Of a stretch of DNA of 7,796 nucleotides, positions 1-6,081 are shown in pieces (the stretch's first letter is position 1; the number at the start of each line of letters is the position of its first letter). A program made the translations under genes and the position numbers. Source of the DNA: Deltaproteobacteria bacterium (GTDB lineage: Bacteria; Desulfobacterota; Desulfobaccia; Desulfobaccales; Desulfobaccaceae). The stretch lies in contig VGSX01000168.1 in assembly GCA_016874895.1 (NCBI GenBank), positions 1 through 7,796 on the forward strand, in the 5' to 3' direction. Under the pieces are notes generated by a model. It was not told the DNA's origin. It saw only the letters and a program-made list of their open reading frames with translations, and searched no databases.

Positions 1-1809
1 CGGTGGGAGAACCCGTTCGATGACCGGGTGCCGCCCCTGGGATATCTGAATTCCCCGGCCTTCCTGCAGGCGGGGGCAGTTATACTGGTGCCGGCTGGCC
101 GTTTCCGCCAGGGCGGTGAGGACGTCCAGGGCAGCCAGGGCCGCCGCCACCTTTTTCAGCCGGGAGGCGTGCTGGCCGACCTGCTGGCGGACTTCCTTAA
201 AAAGCTTCATCTCCAACTGCTTGCGGGCCTCCTCCGCTCCGAGCAGCCGGGATTCGTATTCCTTCAGTTCCGGGGTGATAAAACGCTCGGCGTTCACCAG
301 GGTCTGTTTCCTGATAAAGTAATCGGGGACCAGGGGCAAATTCGCCTTGGAGACCTCCAGGTAATAGCCGAACACTTTATTATAGCGCACCTTCAGGGAA
401 TTAATGCCCGTCTGCTGCCGTTCCCGGGCCTCTAGCCGGGCAATCCAGTCCTTGTCCTGGCGGGTCAGGGCCAGGAGTTCATCCAATTGGGGGTCGAACC
501 CTTCCCGGATAATGCCGCCATCCTTGACAGCCAGGGGCGGTTCCGGGATGATGGCGGCGTCGATGAGGTCATGGATATCCCTCACATCCTCCAGGTCAGT
601 CTGGTGGGCCCCGGCCAGGGGCGGCAGGTCCGGCGGCAGGTGAGCCCGCAGGGCCGGGAGCTGGGCCAGGGAGTTTTTCAGGGCGATGAGGTCCCGGGGC
701 GTGGCCTGCTCCAGCACTGTCCGGGCCGTGAGGCGTTCCAGGTCGGCCACGCCTTGCAGAAGCTGCCGCCACTGCTGGCGCCAGAGGGCCCGTTCCTGGA
801 AAAACTGCACCGACTCGAGGCGGGCCTGGATGGCCGGCACCTGCTTGAGGGGAAAGCGCAGCCAGGAGGCGAGCTTGCGGCCGCCCATGGGGGTCACCGT
901 GGCGTCCAGGATATCCAGGAGGGAACCCCGGCGGCTGCGGGTGCGGAAGTTTTCGAAGATTTCCAGGTTGCGGCAGGTGGCCTCGTCCAGCCCTAAAAAA
1001 TCATCCCGGCGGTAGGGGATCAGCCGGGTGAGGTGCTTGGGCGCCCCGGCCCGGTTTTCCTCCAGATAGGCCAGGATCGCTCCCGCCGCCTGCAGACCCC
1101 AGGTATGAGAGGTGAGGCCGAAGCCGTCCAGAAACAGGGTGCCGAAGTGGCGTTTCAGCCGCCGGGTGGCAGTCTCCACATGGAACTCGGTGCTGTCCAC
1201 GTAATGCAGGCTGGGAGGGGAGGCAAATCCTGGCAGGTAAGCGGTGGTTTCCGCCGGGGGAGAGCCCTCCGGCAGCAACAGTTCCACCGGCCGCAGGCGG
1301 TAAAGCTCTTCCCACAAGGCTTCCAGCCCCTGGCCCTCGGTGAGTCGAAAATCCCCGGTGGATAATTCCACCCCGGCCAGCCCCCAGGCCGCGCCCCGCC
1401 AGATAGCCGCGGCCAGGAAATTTTCGTCCTTGGCGGCCAGCTTGTCCGGATCGACGATGAGACCCCGGGTCAGGACCCGGGTCACCTCCCGGCGCACTAG
1501 CCCCTTGGCCTGGGCCGGCTCCTCCACCTGGTCGCAGATGACCAGCCGATGGCCCTGTTCCAGGAGGCGGGCGATATAGACCTCCGCCGCGTGCAGGGGA
1601 AACCCGGCCATGGGGATGGGCTCCTCCTCCGCCCGGCTGCGGCTGGTGAGGGCGATGTTCAGGGCCTGGGCGGCTGTCTGGGCGTCCTGAAAAAAGAGTT
1701 CGTAAAAATCCCCCATCTGGAACAGGAGCAAGCCGTCGGGATGCTGGGCCTTAAGGTCCAGATACTGCCGCAGCATGGGGGTGATCTTGTCGGGCGGGGC
1801 CTCGCGCAT
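1..1809 (-). CDS. mutS: DNA mismatch repair protein MutS, N-terminal 603 residues (3' end outside window)
   Basis: MutS recognises base mismatches and small loops in newly replicated DNA and recruits MutL. The minus frame is open without a stop from the ATG at 1809 to base 1, exactly 603 codons. The N-terminal mismatch-binding domain has the Phe-X-Glu motif in GDFYELF (F35, Y36, E37), the residues that stack on and contact the mismatched base in known MutS proteins. The connector and core follow, with LDEATCRNLE near 272-281, VRYNKVFGYYLEVS at 474-487 and the clamp/lever stretch LVNAERFITPELKEYESRLL at 504-523. The fragment ends in GRHPVIERVLPP, just before the expected Walker A of the C-terminal ATPase, which lies beyond base 1. 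The ATG at 1809 fits the family N-terminus (TPMLRQYLDLK at 10-20), but no Shine-Dalgarno precedes it. A TTG six codons upstream (1825-1827) is a less likely alternative. No frame break was seen in a line-by-line reading of its first 260 or so codons and in the later segments cited here. Identity is near certain. Confidence 0.97.
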   Translation of the reverse strand, partial: MREAPPDKITPMLRQYLDLKAQHPDGLLLFQMGDFYELFFQDAQTAAQALNIALTSRSRAEEEPIPMAGFPLHAAEVYIARLLEQGHRLVICDQVEEPAQAKGLVRREVTRVLTRGLIVDPDKLAAKDENFLAAAIWRGAAWGLAGVELSTGDFRLTEGQGLEALWEELYRLRPVELLLPEGSPPAETTAYLPGFASPPSLHYVDSTEFHVETATRRLKRHFGTLFLDGFGLTSHTWGLQAAGAILAYLEENRAGAPKHLTRLIPYRRDDFLGLDEATCRNLEIFENFRTRSRRGSLLDILDATVTPMGGRKLASWLRFPLKQVPAIQARLESVQFFQERALWRQQWRQLLQGVADLERLTARTVLEQATPRDLIALKNSLAQLPALRAHLPPDLPPLAGAHQTDLEDVRDIHDLIDAAIIPEPPLAVKDGGIIREGFDPQLDELLALTRQDKDWIARLEARERQQTGINSLKVRYNKVFGYYLEVSKANLPLVPDYFIRKQTLVNAERFITPELKEYESRLLGAEEARKQLEMKLFKEVRQQVGQHASRLKKVAAALAALDVLTALAETASRHQYNCPRLQEGRGIQISQGRHPVIERVLPP

Positions 1810-2021
1810 GCCTGTATTGTATCGCAAATGACGGGGGAGAGGGCAACTGATTATTCTATCACTACACCGCCATTTAATTTAGGGACGCTCCCAACATTCT
1901 TTTGGGCGAGAGGCCCTATATTACTCATATACTTCATAACAATGATTACTAGGCGGAATGTCAGCTATAATGTTTTCATAAAAAGAATTTTTCCCTCTTG
2001 TTTCTATCCGTTGCCACTCTC
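1810..2021. other. AT-rich gap between the MFS gene and mutS
   Basis: This 212-bp spacer is clearly more AT-rich than the genes around it. It should contain the end of the exporter transcript and the mutS promoter. Two short hairpins are visible: GGGA-cgc-TCCC near 1882-1892 and GGGC-gagag-GCCC near 1904-1916. Neither is followed by a T run on the minus strand, so I do not call a terminator. No convincing ORF, tRNA or heptamer repeat is seen. Confidence 0.6.
1853..1861 (-). promoter_or_regulatory. Possible extended -10 promoter element for mutS
   Basis: On the minus strand this reads TGATAGAAT, matching an extended -10 (TGn + TATAAT-like hexamer, 5 of 6). Transcription would start near 1846, giving a leader of about 37 nt before the mutS ATG. 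There is no good -35 hexamer at 16-18 bp spacing, so the call rests on the -10 alone and is weak. Confidence 0.25.
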
Positions 2022-3269
2022 TTATTCGGTGTTGGTCTCTGTCCCGAAGCCCAGGGAACGTAGTTCCGGATGGGCCAGGAAAAAGGCCAGGGCCAGGAGT
2101 GCGGCCAGGCCGGCCCCCAGGCGCACCGTCAGGCAGGGACCGAGATAATCACCGAGGATGCCGTAGACAAAATTGCCCAGCGGCGTAAAGCCCAGAAAAG
2201 TGAGGCTGAAAAGCGACATGATGCGGCCCCGCATGTCGTCCGGGACATTTAACTGCAGGAGGCTGTTGGCGGTGGAGACGTTGATGGTCATCCCGAAACC
2301 GGCCAGGAAAAGATATCCTACGGCCAGGTTGTAGGAGCGGATGCAGGAAAAGAGGAAGAGGGCCAGAAACATGAGGCAGGCACCGCCCCAGAAAAAAACC
2401 ATGGGGGGGTAGTGGCGGATAAAGGTGGCCAGGACCAGGGCCCCGGCAAAGGCCCCTATCCCGGCGGCGGCCATCAGAAAGCCATAGCCCTGGGGGCCGG
2501 CTGCCAGGACATCCCGGGCGATCATGGGCAGAAGCACGCTGTAGGACAGGGCAAAGACGGAGTTGCAGGCCGTGATCAGCAGAAGCCAGCCTAATTCCGG
2601 ACGCTGACGGCGGATAAAGCTCAGGAGTTCTGTTACCCCGGTCCGGATCTTGGGGCGGGGAGTGAGATTGGGACGTTGCTCCAGCCGCATGAGGGAAAGG
2701 CACAGGAGGGGAGCCAGGTAGCTGAATGAATTTATGAAAAAACAGTTGGCGATGCCCACGGTGGCAATGAGAAAACCGGCCACCGCCGGACCCAGGGCCC
2801 GGGTGCCGTTAAACAGGCTGGAGTTCAGGGCGATGGCATTGGGAAGATCGGCCTTGCCCACTAAATCAACGATAAAGGACTGGCGGCCGGGTATGTCAAA
2901 GGCCATGGCCGCGCCCACACCAAAAGTCACCACCATGATGTGCCAGACGGTCACCGAATCAAAAAAGACCAGCAGGCCTAAAATCATGGCCAACACCAGA
3001 CCGGCGGTGTTGGTGGCCAGGAGCATCCGCCTTTTGTTGGCGTGGTCGGCGATCACTCCCCCCCAGAAGGAAAAGAGCAGCATGGGCAGGGTGTTCAGAG
3101 CCCCGGCCAGACCCAGCATGAAAGCCGAATCAGTGAGCAGCAGTACCAGCCACCCCTGGGCCACGGCCTGCATCCAGCTGCCCACCAGGGAAACGGAGTG
3201 TCCTAAAAAGAAAAGACGATAGTTGTAATGGCGGAAGGAGGCGAAGGTATCGGCAAAAACGAGGGGCAT
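2022..3269 (-). CDS. MFS exporter, MFS_3 / EntS-like (DHA3) family
   Basis: A 415-residue integral membrane protein, full length for the family, with about 12 hydrophobic segments from near residue 19 to near 400. It starts with the family-typical FRHYNYRLFFLGHSVSLVGSWMQ (residues 12-34). The MFS loop 2-3 signature is present as GGVIADHANKRRML (70-83). The segment NVPDDMRGRIMSLFS (341-355) before the last two helices is characteristic of the MFS_3 group, which includes enterobactin exporter EntS and macrolide-efflux-like proteins. The likely role is proton-driven export of a small molecule at the inner membrane; the substrate cannot be told from sequence. No siderophore or antibiotic genes lie nearby. 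The ATG at 3269 is the only reasonable start, since an in-frame TGA lies a few codons upstream, but it has no Shine-Dalgarno. The gene lies 133 bp after ftsH, with two repeats in the gap, so co-transcription is possible but unproven. Confidence 0.88.
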   Translation of the reverse strand: MPLVFADTFASFRHYNYRLFFLGHSVSLVGSWMQAVAQGWLVLLLTDSAFMLGLAGALNTLPMLLFSFWGGVIADHANKRRMLLATNTAGLVLAMILGLLVFFDSVTVWHIMVVTFGVGAAMAFDIPGRQSFIVDLVGKADLPNAIALNSSLFNGTRALGPAVAGFLIATVGIANCFFINSFSYLAPLLCLSLMRLEQRPNLTPRPKIRTGVTELLSFIRRQRPELGWLLLITACNSVFALSYSVLLPMIARDVLAAGPQGYGFLMAAAGIGAFAGALVLATFIRHYPPMVFFWGGACLMFLALFLFSCIRSYNLAVGYLFLAGFGMTINVSTANSLLQLNVPDDMRGRIMSLFSLTFLGFTPLGNFVYGILGDYLGPCLTVRLGAGLAALLALAFFLAHPELRSLGFGTETNTE

Positions 3270-3280
3270 GTTAATTATGG

Positions 3281-3310
3281 GCGTTCAGCTCTCAGCAATC
3301 AGCTCTCAAC
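3281..3310 (+). repeat. Heptamer-phased repeat, TCAGC family, copy 1
   Basis: Pentamer TCAGC recurs at 3285, 3292 and 3299, with TCAAC at 3306: four units at an exact 7-bp step. The element lies between ftsH and the exporter, ending about 11 bp from the exporter ATG, so it lies in that gene's presumed leader. Bases 3281-3308 match the reverse complement of 5461-5488 at 26 of 28 positions. Confidence 0.8.
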
Positions 3311-3338
3311 CTAAACAATATGTTAAGCAATTTTACCC

Positions 3339-3365
3339 TCGTGCCCAAGTTCAACTTGGGCACGA
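3339..3365. repeat. Perfect 13-bp-arm palindrome between ftsH and the exporter
   Basis: Arm TCGTGCCCAAGTT (3339-3351) is the exact reverse complement of AACTTGGGCACGA (3353-3365), with a single C between. It lies 38 bp after the ftsH stop. On the minus strand it is followed by GGGTAAAATTG rather than a T tract, so it is not a standard intrinsic terminator. It could be an interspersed palindromic repeat, a transcript-end stabilising hairpin (folding with a small loop), or a dimer-protein operator. Confidence 0.85.
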
Positions 3366-3402
3366 AAACGAAAGCCCATTGTTTTTTCTAGACGCAGACC
3401 CC

Positions 3403-5268
3403 CTACTTTTCATTCAAGACCCGGCGCAGGTCATCCCCTTCCAGGATTTCCTGGTCCAGCAGCAGCTTGGCCACCCGGTCCAGGACGTCTCTTTTGCCCG
3501 CCAGTATTTCCTGGGCCCGGTTATAGGCCTGGATGACCAGAGAACTCACCTCCCGGTCGATTTCCTGGGCCGTGGCCTCGCTGTAATCCTTGGCCGAGGG
3601 CGGCATCATGGTTTCCAGGAACAGGGGCCGGCGGTCGCGTTCAAAGGCGATGGGGCCCAGGGTTGGGCTCATGCCATATTCCCGGACCATGCTGCGGGCG
3701 ATGTCGGTGGCCCGGAAAAGATCGTTCTGGGCCCCGGTGGAGGCTTCCTGAAAGATCAGCTCTTCTGCTGCCCGGCCGCCCAGGAGTACGGCCAGACGAT
3801 CCTCCAGTTCGCTTTTGGTCATCAGATACCTGTCCTCGGTGGGCAGTTGCAGGGTGTACCCCAAGGCCCCGATACCCCTTGGAATAATGGAAACCCGGTG
3901 CACCGGGTCCGCAGTGGGGAGAGATTCGGCCACCAAAGCGTGCCCGGTCTCGTGATAGGCCACGATCTCTTTTTCCCGGGGGTTCATGACCCGGTTGCGT
4001 TTTTCCAGGCCGGCCATGACCCGGTCGATGGCCTCCTCAAAGTCAGCCATGGCCGCGGCTGATTTGTTCTTCCGGGCGGCCAGGAGGGCCGCTTCATTGA
4101 CGATGTTGGCCAGGTCGGCGCCCACCATGCCGGGAGTGCGGGCCGCTATCTTACGCAGGTCCACGTCCTCGGCCAGCTTCACGCCCCTCACGTGCACCCG
4201 GAGAATTTCTTCCCGGCCCCTGAGACCGGGCCGGTCCACGAGAATCTGGCGGTCAAAACGGCCCGGCCGGATCAGGGCCGGATCCAGAATTTCCGGCCGG
4301 TTGGTGGCCGACATGATGATGACCCCCTTGCGGGTGTCAAAGCCGTCCATTTCCGAGAGCAACTGGTTGAGGGTGTTTTCCCGTTCCTCATGCCCGCCGG
4401 TGATGGGGCTGAGGCTCCGGGCCTTGCCGATGGCGTCGAGTTCGTCAATGAAAATGATGCAGGGGGCCTTTTCCTCGGCTTGGGCAAAGAGATCCCGCAC
4501 CCGGGCCGCGCCCACCCCCACGAACATTTCCACAAAATCGGAGCCGGTGAGACTCAGGAAAGGCACCCCCGCCTCTCCGGCCACGGCCCGGCCCAGCAGG
4601 GTTTTCCCGGTGCCCGGCGGCCCCACCAGGAGCACGCCCTTGGGGATCTTGCCCCCCAAAGCTTGGAACTTGCCCGGATTCTGCAAAAATTCGATGATTT
4701 CCTGCAGCTCTTCGATGGCTTCCTCTACCCCGGCCACGTCCTTAAAAGTCACTTTGGTTTCGTCTTCCACATAAAACTTGGCCTTGCTCTTACCGATGGA
4801 CATAAGCCCGCCCCCGGCCCCGGCGCCGATTTTGCGAATAAAGTAGATCCACACCCCGATGAGGAGCATCATGGGCAAAAGCCAGGAAAGGAGGGAAGTC
4901 AGCCAGGTTTTATCCAATCGGGCCGTATAGGTAATGCCCTGGCTATCCAGGCGGGCCAGGAGGTCCGGGTCCTCTAAACGTACCACTGTAAACGGGGGCT
5001 CGGCCATACCCTCCTGCCGGGACAGCACCGTAAGTTCAGGGTTTTTCCCGTCCTGGGTTAAAAATTCCACCCCATCCTTGGTCAACCTGCCTGAAATGAT
5101 ATCCCCTGAGATGGTAATCTCCTGAATACCCTTGACATCCACGAGTTGCCGGAATTCACTGTAACTTATGGTGTGAAACCGGCGAACCTCAAAATAATTC
5201 TGCACCACCAGAATCACCAGGACAAATAAGAGAAAATACCAGATCGAAAAGCGGGTCATCTTATTCAT
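3403..5268 (-). CDS. ftsH: ATP-dependent zinc metalloprotease FtsH
   Basis: A membrane-anchored hexameric AAA+ protease that degrades damaged membrane proteins and selected regulators. The 621 residues are close to the usual length (E. coli 644), with a shorter C-terminal tail. Domains in order: TM1 about 8-23; extracytoplasmic domain about 25-120 starting with the family SYSEFRQLV; TM2 about 124-144; AAA module with Walker A GPPGTGKT (216-223), pore motif MFVGVG (248-253), Walker B IIFIDELD (271-278) and SRH with arginine fingers R337 and R340 in RPGRFDR; then the M41 protease with zinc motif HETGH (439-443) and third ligand D516 in AQNDLFRATD. All key residues are present, so it should be active. 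The start at 5268 has AGGGAG (5274-5279) five bases upstream. The KSKAKFYVEDE linker (161-171) recalls FtsH paralogues seen beside a second copy in some Desulfobacterota; whether this is the only copy cannot be seen here. An upstream gap of about 480 bp implies its own promoter, but none stands out. Confidence 0.97.
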   Translation of the reverse strand: MNKMTRFSIWYFLLFVLVILVVQNYFEVRRFHTISYSEFRQLVDVKGIQEITISGDIISGRLTKDGVEFLTQDGKNPELTVLSRQEGMAEPPFTVVRLEDPDLLARLDSQGITYTARLDKTWLTSLLSWLLPMMLLIGVWIYFIRKIGAGAGGGLMSIGKSKAKFYVEDETKVTFKDVAGVEEAIEELQEIIEFLQNPGKFQALGGKIPKGVLLVGPPGTGKTLLGRAVAGEAGVPFLSLTGSDFVEMFVGVGAARVRDLFAQAEEKAPCIIFIDELDAIGKARSLSPITGGHEERENTLNQLLSEMDGFDTRKGVIIMSATNRPEILDPALIRPGRFDRQILVDRPGLRGREEILRVHVRGVKLAEDVDLRKIAARTPGMVGADLANIVNEAALLAARKNKSAAAMADFEEAIDRVMAGLEKRNRVMNPREKEIVAYHETGHALVAESLPTADPVHRVSIIPRGIGALGYTLQLPTEDRYLMTKSELEDRLAVLLGGRAAEELIFQEASTGAQNDLFRATDIARSMVREYGMSPTLGPIAFERDRRPLFLETMMPPSAKDYSEATAQEIDREVSSLVIQAYNRAQEILAGKRDVLDRVAKLLLDQEILEGDDLRRVLNEK

Positions 5269-5351
5269 GCCTACTCCCTCTCGTCGCTGCTTCCGGACGA
5301 AGAGACCTCACCCATAGAGGACGGCTCGGGTAATCAAAAAATGAAGTAAGC

Positions 5352-5380
5352 GTTCAGCGGTCAGCTTGCAGCCGTCAGCT
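5352..5380 (+). repeat. Heptamer-phased repeat, TCAGC family, copy 2
   Basis: TCAGC at 5354 and 5361, GCAGC at 5368 and TCAGC at 5375 keep an exact 7-bp step over four units. It shares the GCGTTCAGC opening with copy 1 but is otherwise more diverged. It sits about 85 bp upstream of the ftsH start, possibly in the promoter/leader region, and faces copy 3 in inverted orientation. Confidence 0.75.
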
Positions 5381-5458
5381 AATGATTTAAATTCAAATAG
5401 TTATTCTAAGGTGGCGGATCACTGGTTTTTCGCTTAGTTTCCCTAACCCATTGTTTTT

Positions 5459-5488
5459 GCTGAAAGCTGATTGCTGATAGCTGAACGC
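5459..5488 (-). repeat. Heptamer-phased repeat, TCAGC family, copy 3 (inverted)
   Basis: GCTGA (reverse complement of TCAGC) occurs at 5459, 5466, 5473 and 5480, an exact 7-bp step. The reverse complement of 5461-5488 matches 3281-3308 at 26 of 28 bases, so copies 1 and 3 form an inverted pair spanning ftsH. Copies 2 and 3 form a closer inverted pair around 5381-5458. Confidence 0.8.
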
Positions 5489-5596
5489 CTACAAAATGAA
5501 ATTATTCCCTGTCAGTCTAATCGTTATAAAGTTATTATTTTTAACATAATTGTTGTGGTAAGGTTTTGCAAGAGTTTTAGGCTTATGGCGGGTTGC

Positions 5597-5617
5597 CAGT
5601 GATCAGTGGTCAGGTGC
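5597..5617 (+). repeat. Heptamer-phased repeat, CAGTGnT family
   Basis: Three consecutive 7-mers, CAGTGAT, CAGTGGT and CAGGTGC, start at 5597, 5604 and 5611. The unit differs from the TCAGC family but keeps the same 7-bp period. It lies in the untranslated DNA downstream of the ferredoxin. Confidence 0.6.
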
Positions 5618-5659
5618 AAAATTAAAGTCCCCTGCCTCGGGAGTATCTTCCATTGAGGT

Positions 5660-5674
5660 TGGGCCGCCGGCCCA
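5660..5674. repeat. Short GC-rich hairpin downstream of the ferredoxin
   Basis: TGGGCC and GGCCCA (5660-5665 and 5669-5674) are perfect inverted arms around GCC. It lies about 70 bp past the ferredoxin stop on the minus strand. No T run follows, so it could be a transcript-end hairpin but not a textbook terminator. Confidence 0.35.
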
Positions 5675-5746
5675 TGAGGAACTGTTCTTGATTTTCCTCG
5701 GCCGGAGAGGCGCCCTGTTATCTTGCCTCCGACCACTCTAAAAACC

Positions 5747-5938
5747 TTATTCCCATTCGATGCAATGAACCGGACAGATATCGATGGCTTCCTGAATTTG
5801 TTCCTCGGAGGCCCCATCCGGGAACATCACCATGGCCCATCCCAAGGATTGATTCAGGACAAAGACCTCGGGGCAGACTTCCACGCAGGCATTGCAGCCG
5901 ATACAGGCTTCTTCCTCGATTACGGGCGTGCGAGCCAT
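5747..5938 (-). CDS. Small [4Fe-4S] ferredoxin, single cluster
   Basis: A 63-residue soluble electron carrier. The cluster is predicted to be held by C12, C15 and C18 of CIGCNACVEVCP plus C55 of DICPVHC, the arrangement of one-cluster Desulfovibrio-type ferredoxins. The second CxxCxxC of two-cluster ferredoxins is absent. C22 (followed by Pro, the position that would bind a second cluster) and C59 (four residues after C55) are left over. The acidic composition is typical. The ATG at 5938 has AAGGAA (5948-5953) about nine bases upstream. It stands alone, with gaps of 143 bp to fbaB and about 480 bp to ftsH, so its redox partners cannot be read from context; in anaerobes such proteins commonly serve oxidoreductases or hydrogenases encoded elsewhere. 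The family call is firm and the partner unknown. Confidence 0.93.
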   Translation of the reverse strand: MARTPVIEEEACIGCNACVEVCPEVFVLNQSLGWAMVMFPDGASEEQIQEAIDICPVHCIEWE

Positions 5939-6001
5939 ATTTTCTGTTTCCTTCCGGGTTTAAGCAATAAAACTAAAAGAACAATCTCCCTGTGGTGAGC
6001 C

Positions 6002-6016
6002 CAGACCTCAGGTCTG
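6002..6016. repeat. Perfect 7-bp-arm palindrome between fbaB and ferredoxin
   Basis: CAGACCT (6002-6008) and AGGTCTG (6010-6016) are exact inverted arms around a C. Outer GGTG (5994-5997 region) and CACC (6018-6021) add a further imperfect stem. It lies about 65 bp upstream of the ferredoxin ATG. It may be an interspersed palindrome or an operator; no T run marks it as a terminator. Confidence 0.7.
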
Positions 6017-6042
6017 CCACCATGGAGCAGAGGTATTGGGAA

Positions 6043-6072
6043 GGCGGGATGCGCTTCGCTTTCCCGCCCTAC
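6043..6072 (-). repeat. REP-like element: GTAG head plus imperfect hairpin
   Basis: On the minus strand a GTAG tetranucleotide (6072-6069) is followed by stem GGCGGGA / TCCCGCC (6068-6062 and 6049-6043). Inside are an unpaired AA/A bulge and an inner GCG/CGC stem with an AAG loop. A GTAG or GGAG head followed by a bulged hairpin is the form of REP sequences handled by RAYT (TnpA-REP) transposases. It begins 10 bases past the fbaB stop, a typical REP site. No RAYT gene is in this window. Confidence 0.6.
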
Positions 6073-6081
6073 ATTGTAGTG

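Larger units (their letters stand above)
5269..5746. other. 478-bp AT-rich gap between ferredoxin and ftsH
   Basis: No credible gene is present. The gap holds three heptamer-phased elements (5352-5380, 5459-5488, 5597-5617), a short GC-rich hairpin (5660-5674), and at its low end the ftsH Shine-Dalgarno. On the minus strand, TTTGAT and TATGGG 16 bp apart (about 5309-5336) are the nearest thing to an ftsH promoter, and this is weak. A GATCACTGG at 5417-5425 is the reverse complement of part of the 5597 element. No intrinsic terminator with a T run follows the ferredoxin. Confidence 0.7.

Noticed and set aside
28..1579. Plus-strand frames and a 104-codon minus frame (1001-1315) within mutS
   Set aside because: The MutS reading frame is continuous through this DNA and carries family motifs on both sides, so these are shadows.
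1549..2148. 199-codon plus-strand frame spanning the mutS-exporter gap
   Set aside because: It overlaps both genes antisense, changes composition in the AT-rich gap, and has no recognisable domain.
3339..3365. Palindrome as intrinsic terminator of ftsH
   Set aside because: No T run follows the hairpin on the minus strand (GGGTAAAATTG follows).
3268..4977. Long plus-strand frames (3268-4062, 3986-4774, 4192-4977) opposite ftsH
   Set aside because: GC-rich antisense shadows of a complete FtsH; their sequences are biased reversals of AAA and protease motifs with no domain of their own.
5309..5336. Heat-shock (sigma-32-like) promoter for ftsH
   Set aside because: The matches to CTTGAA and CCCCAT-type boxes are too poor to support a call.
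5352..5617. Heptamer elements as a CRISPR array or direct-repeat origin
   Set aside because: Units are 7 bp with no unique spacers of 30 bp or so, orientation varies, and no cas or replication genes are present.
5524..5817. 97-codon minus frame overlapping the ferredoxin end
   Set aside because: It begins inside the ferredoxin gene in another frame and runs into repeat-bearing spacer; no family resemblance.
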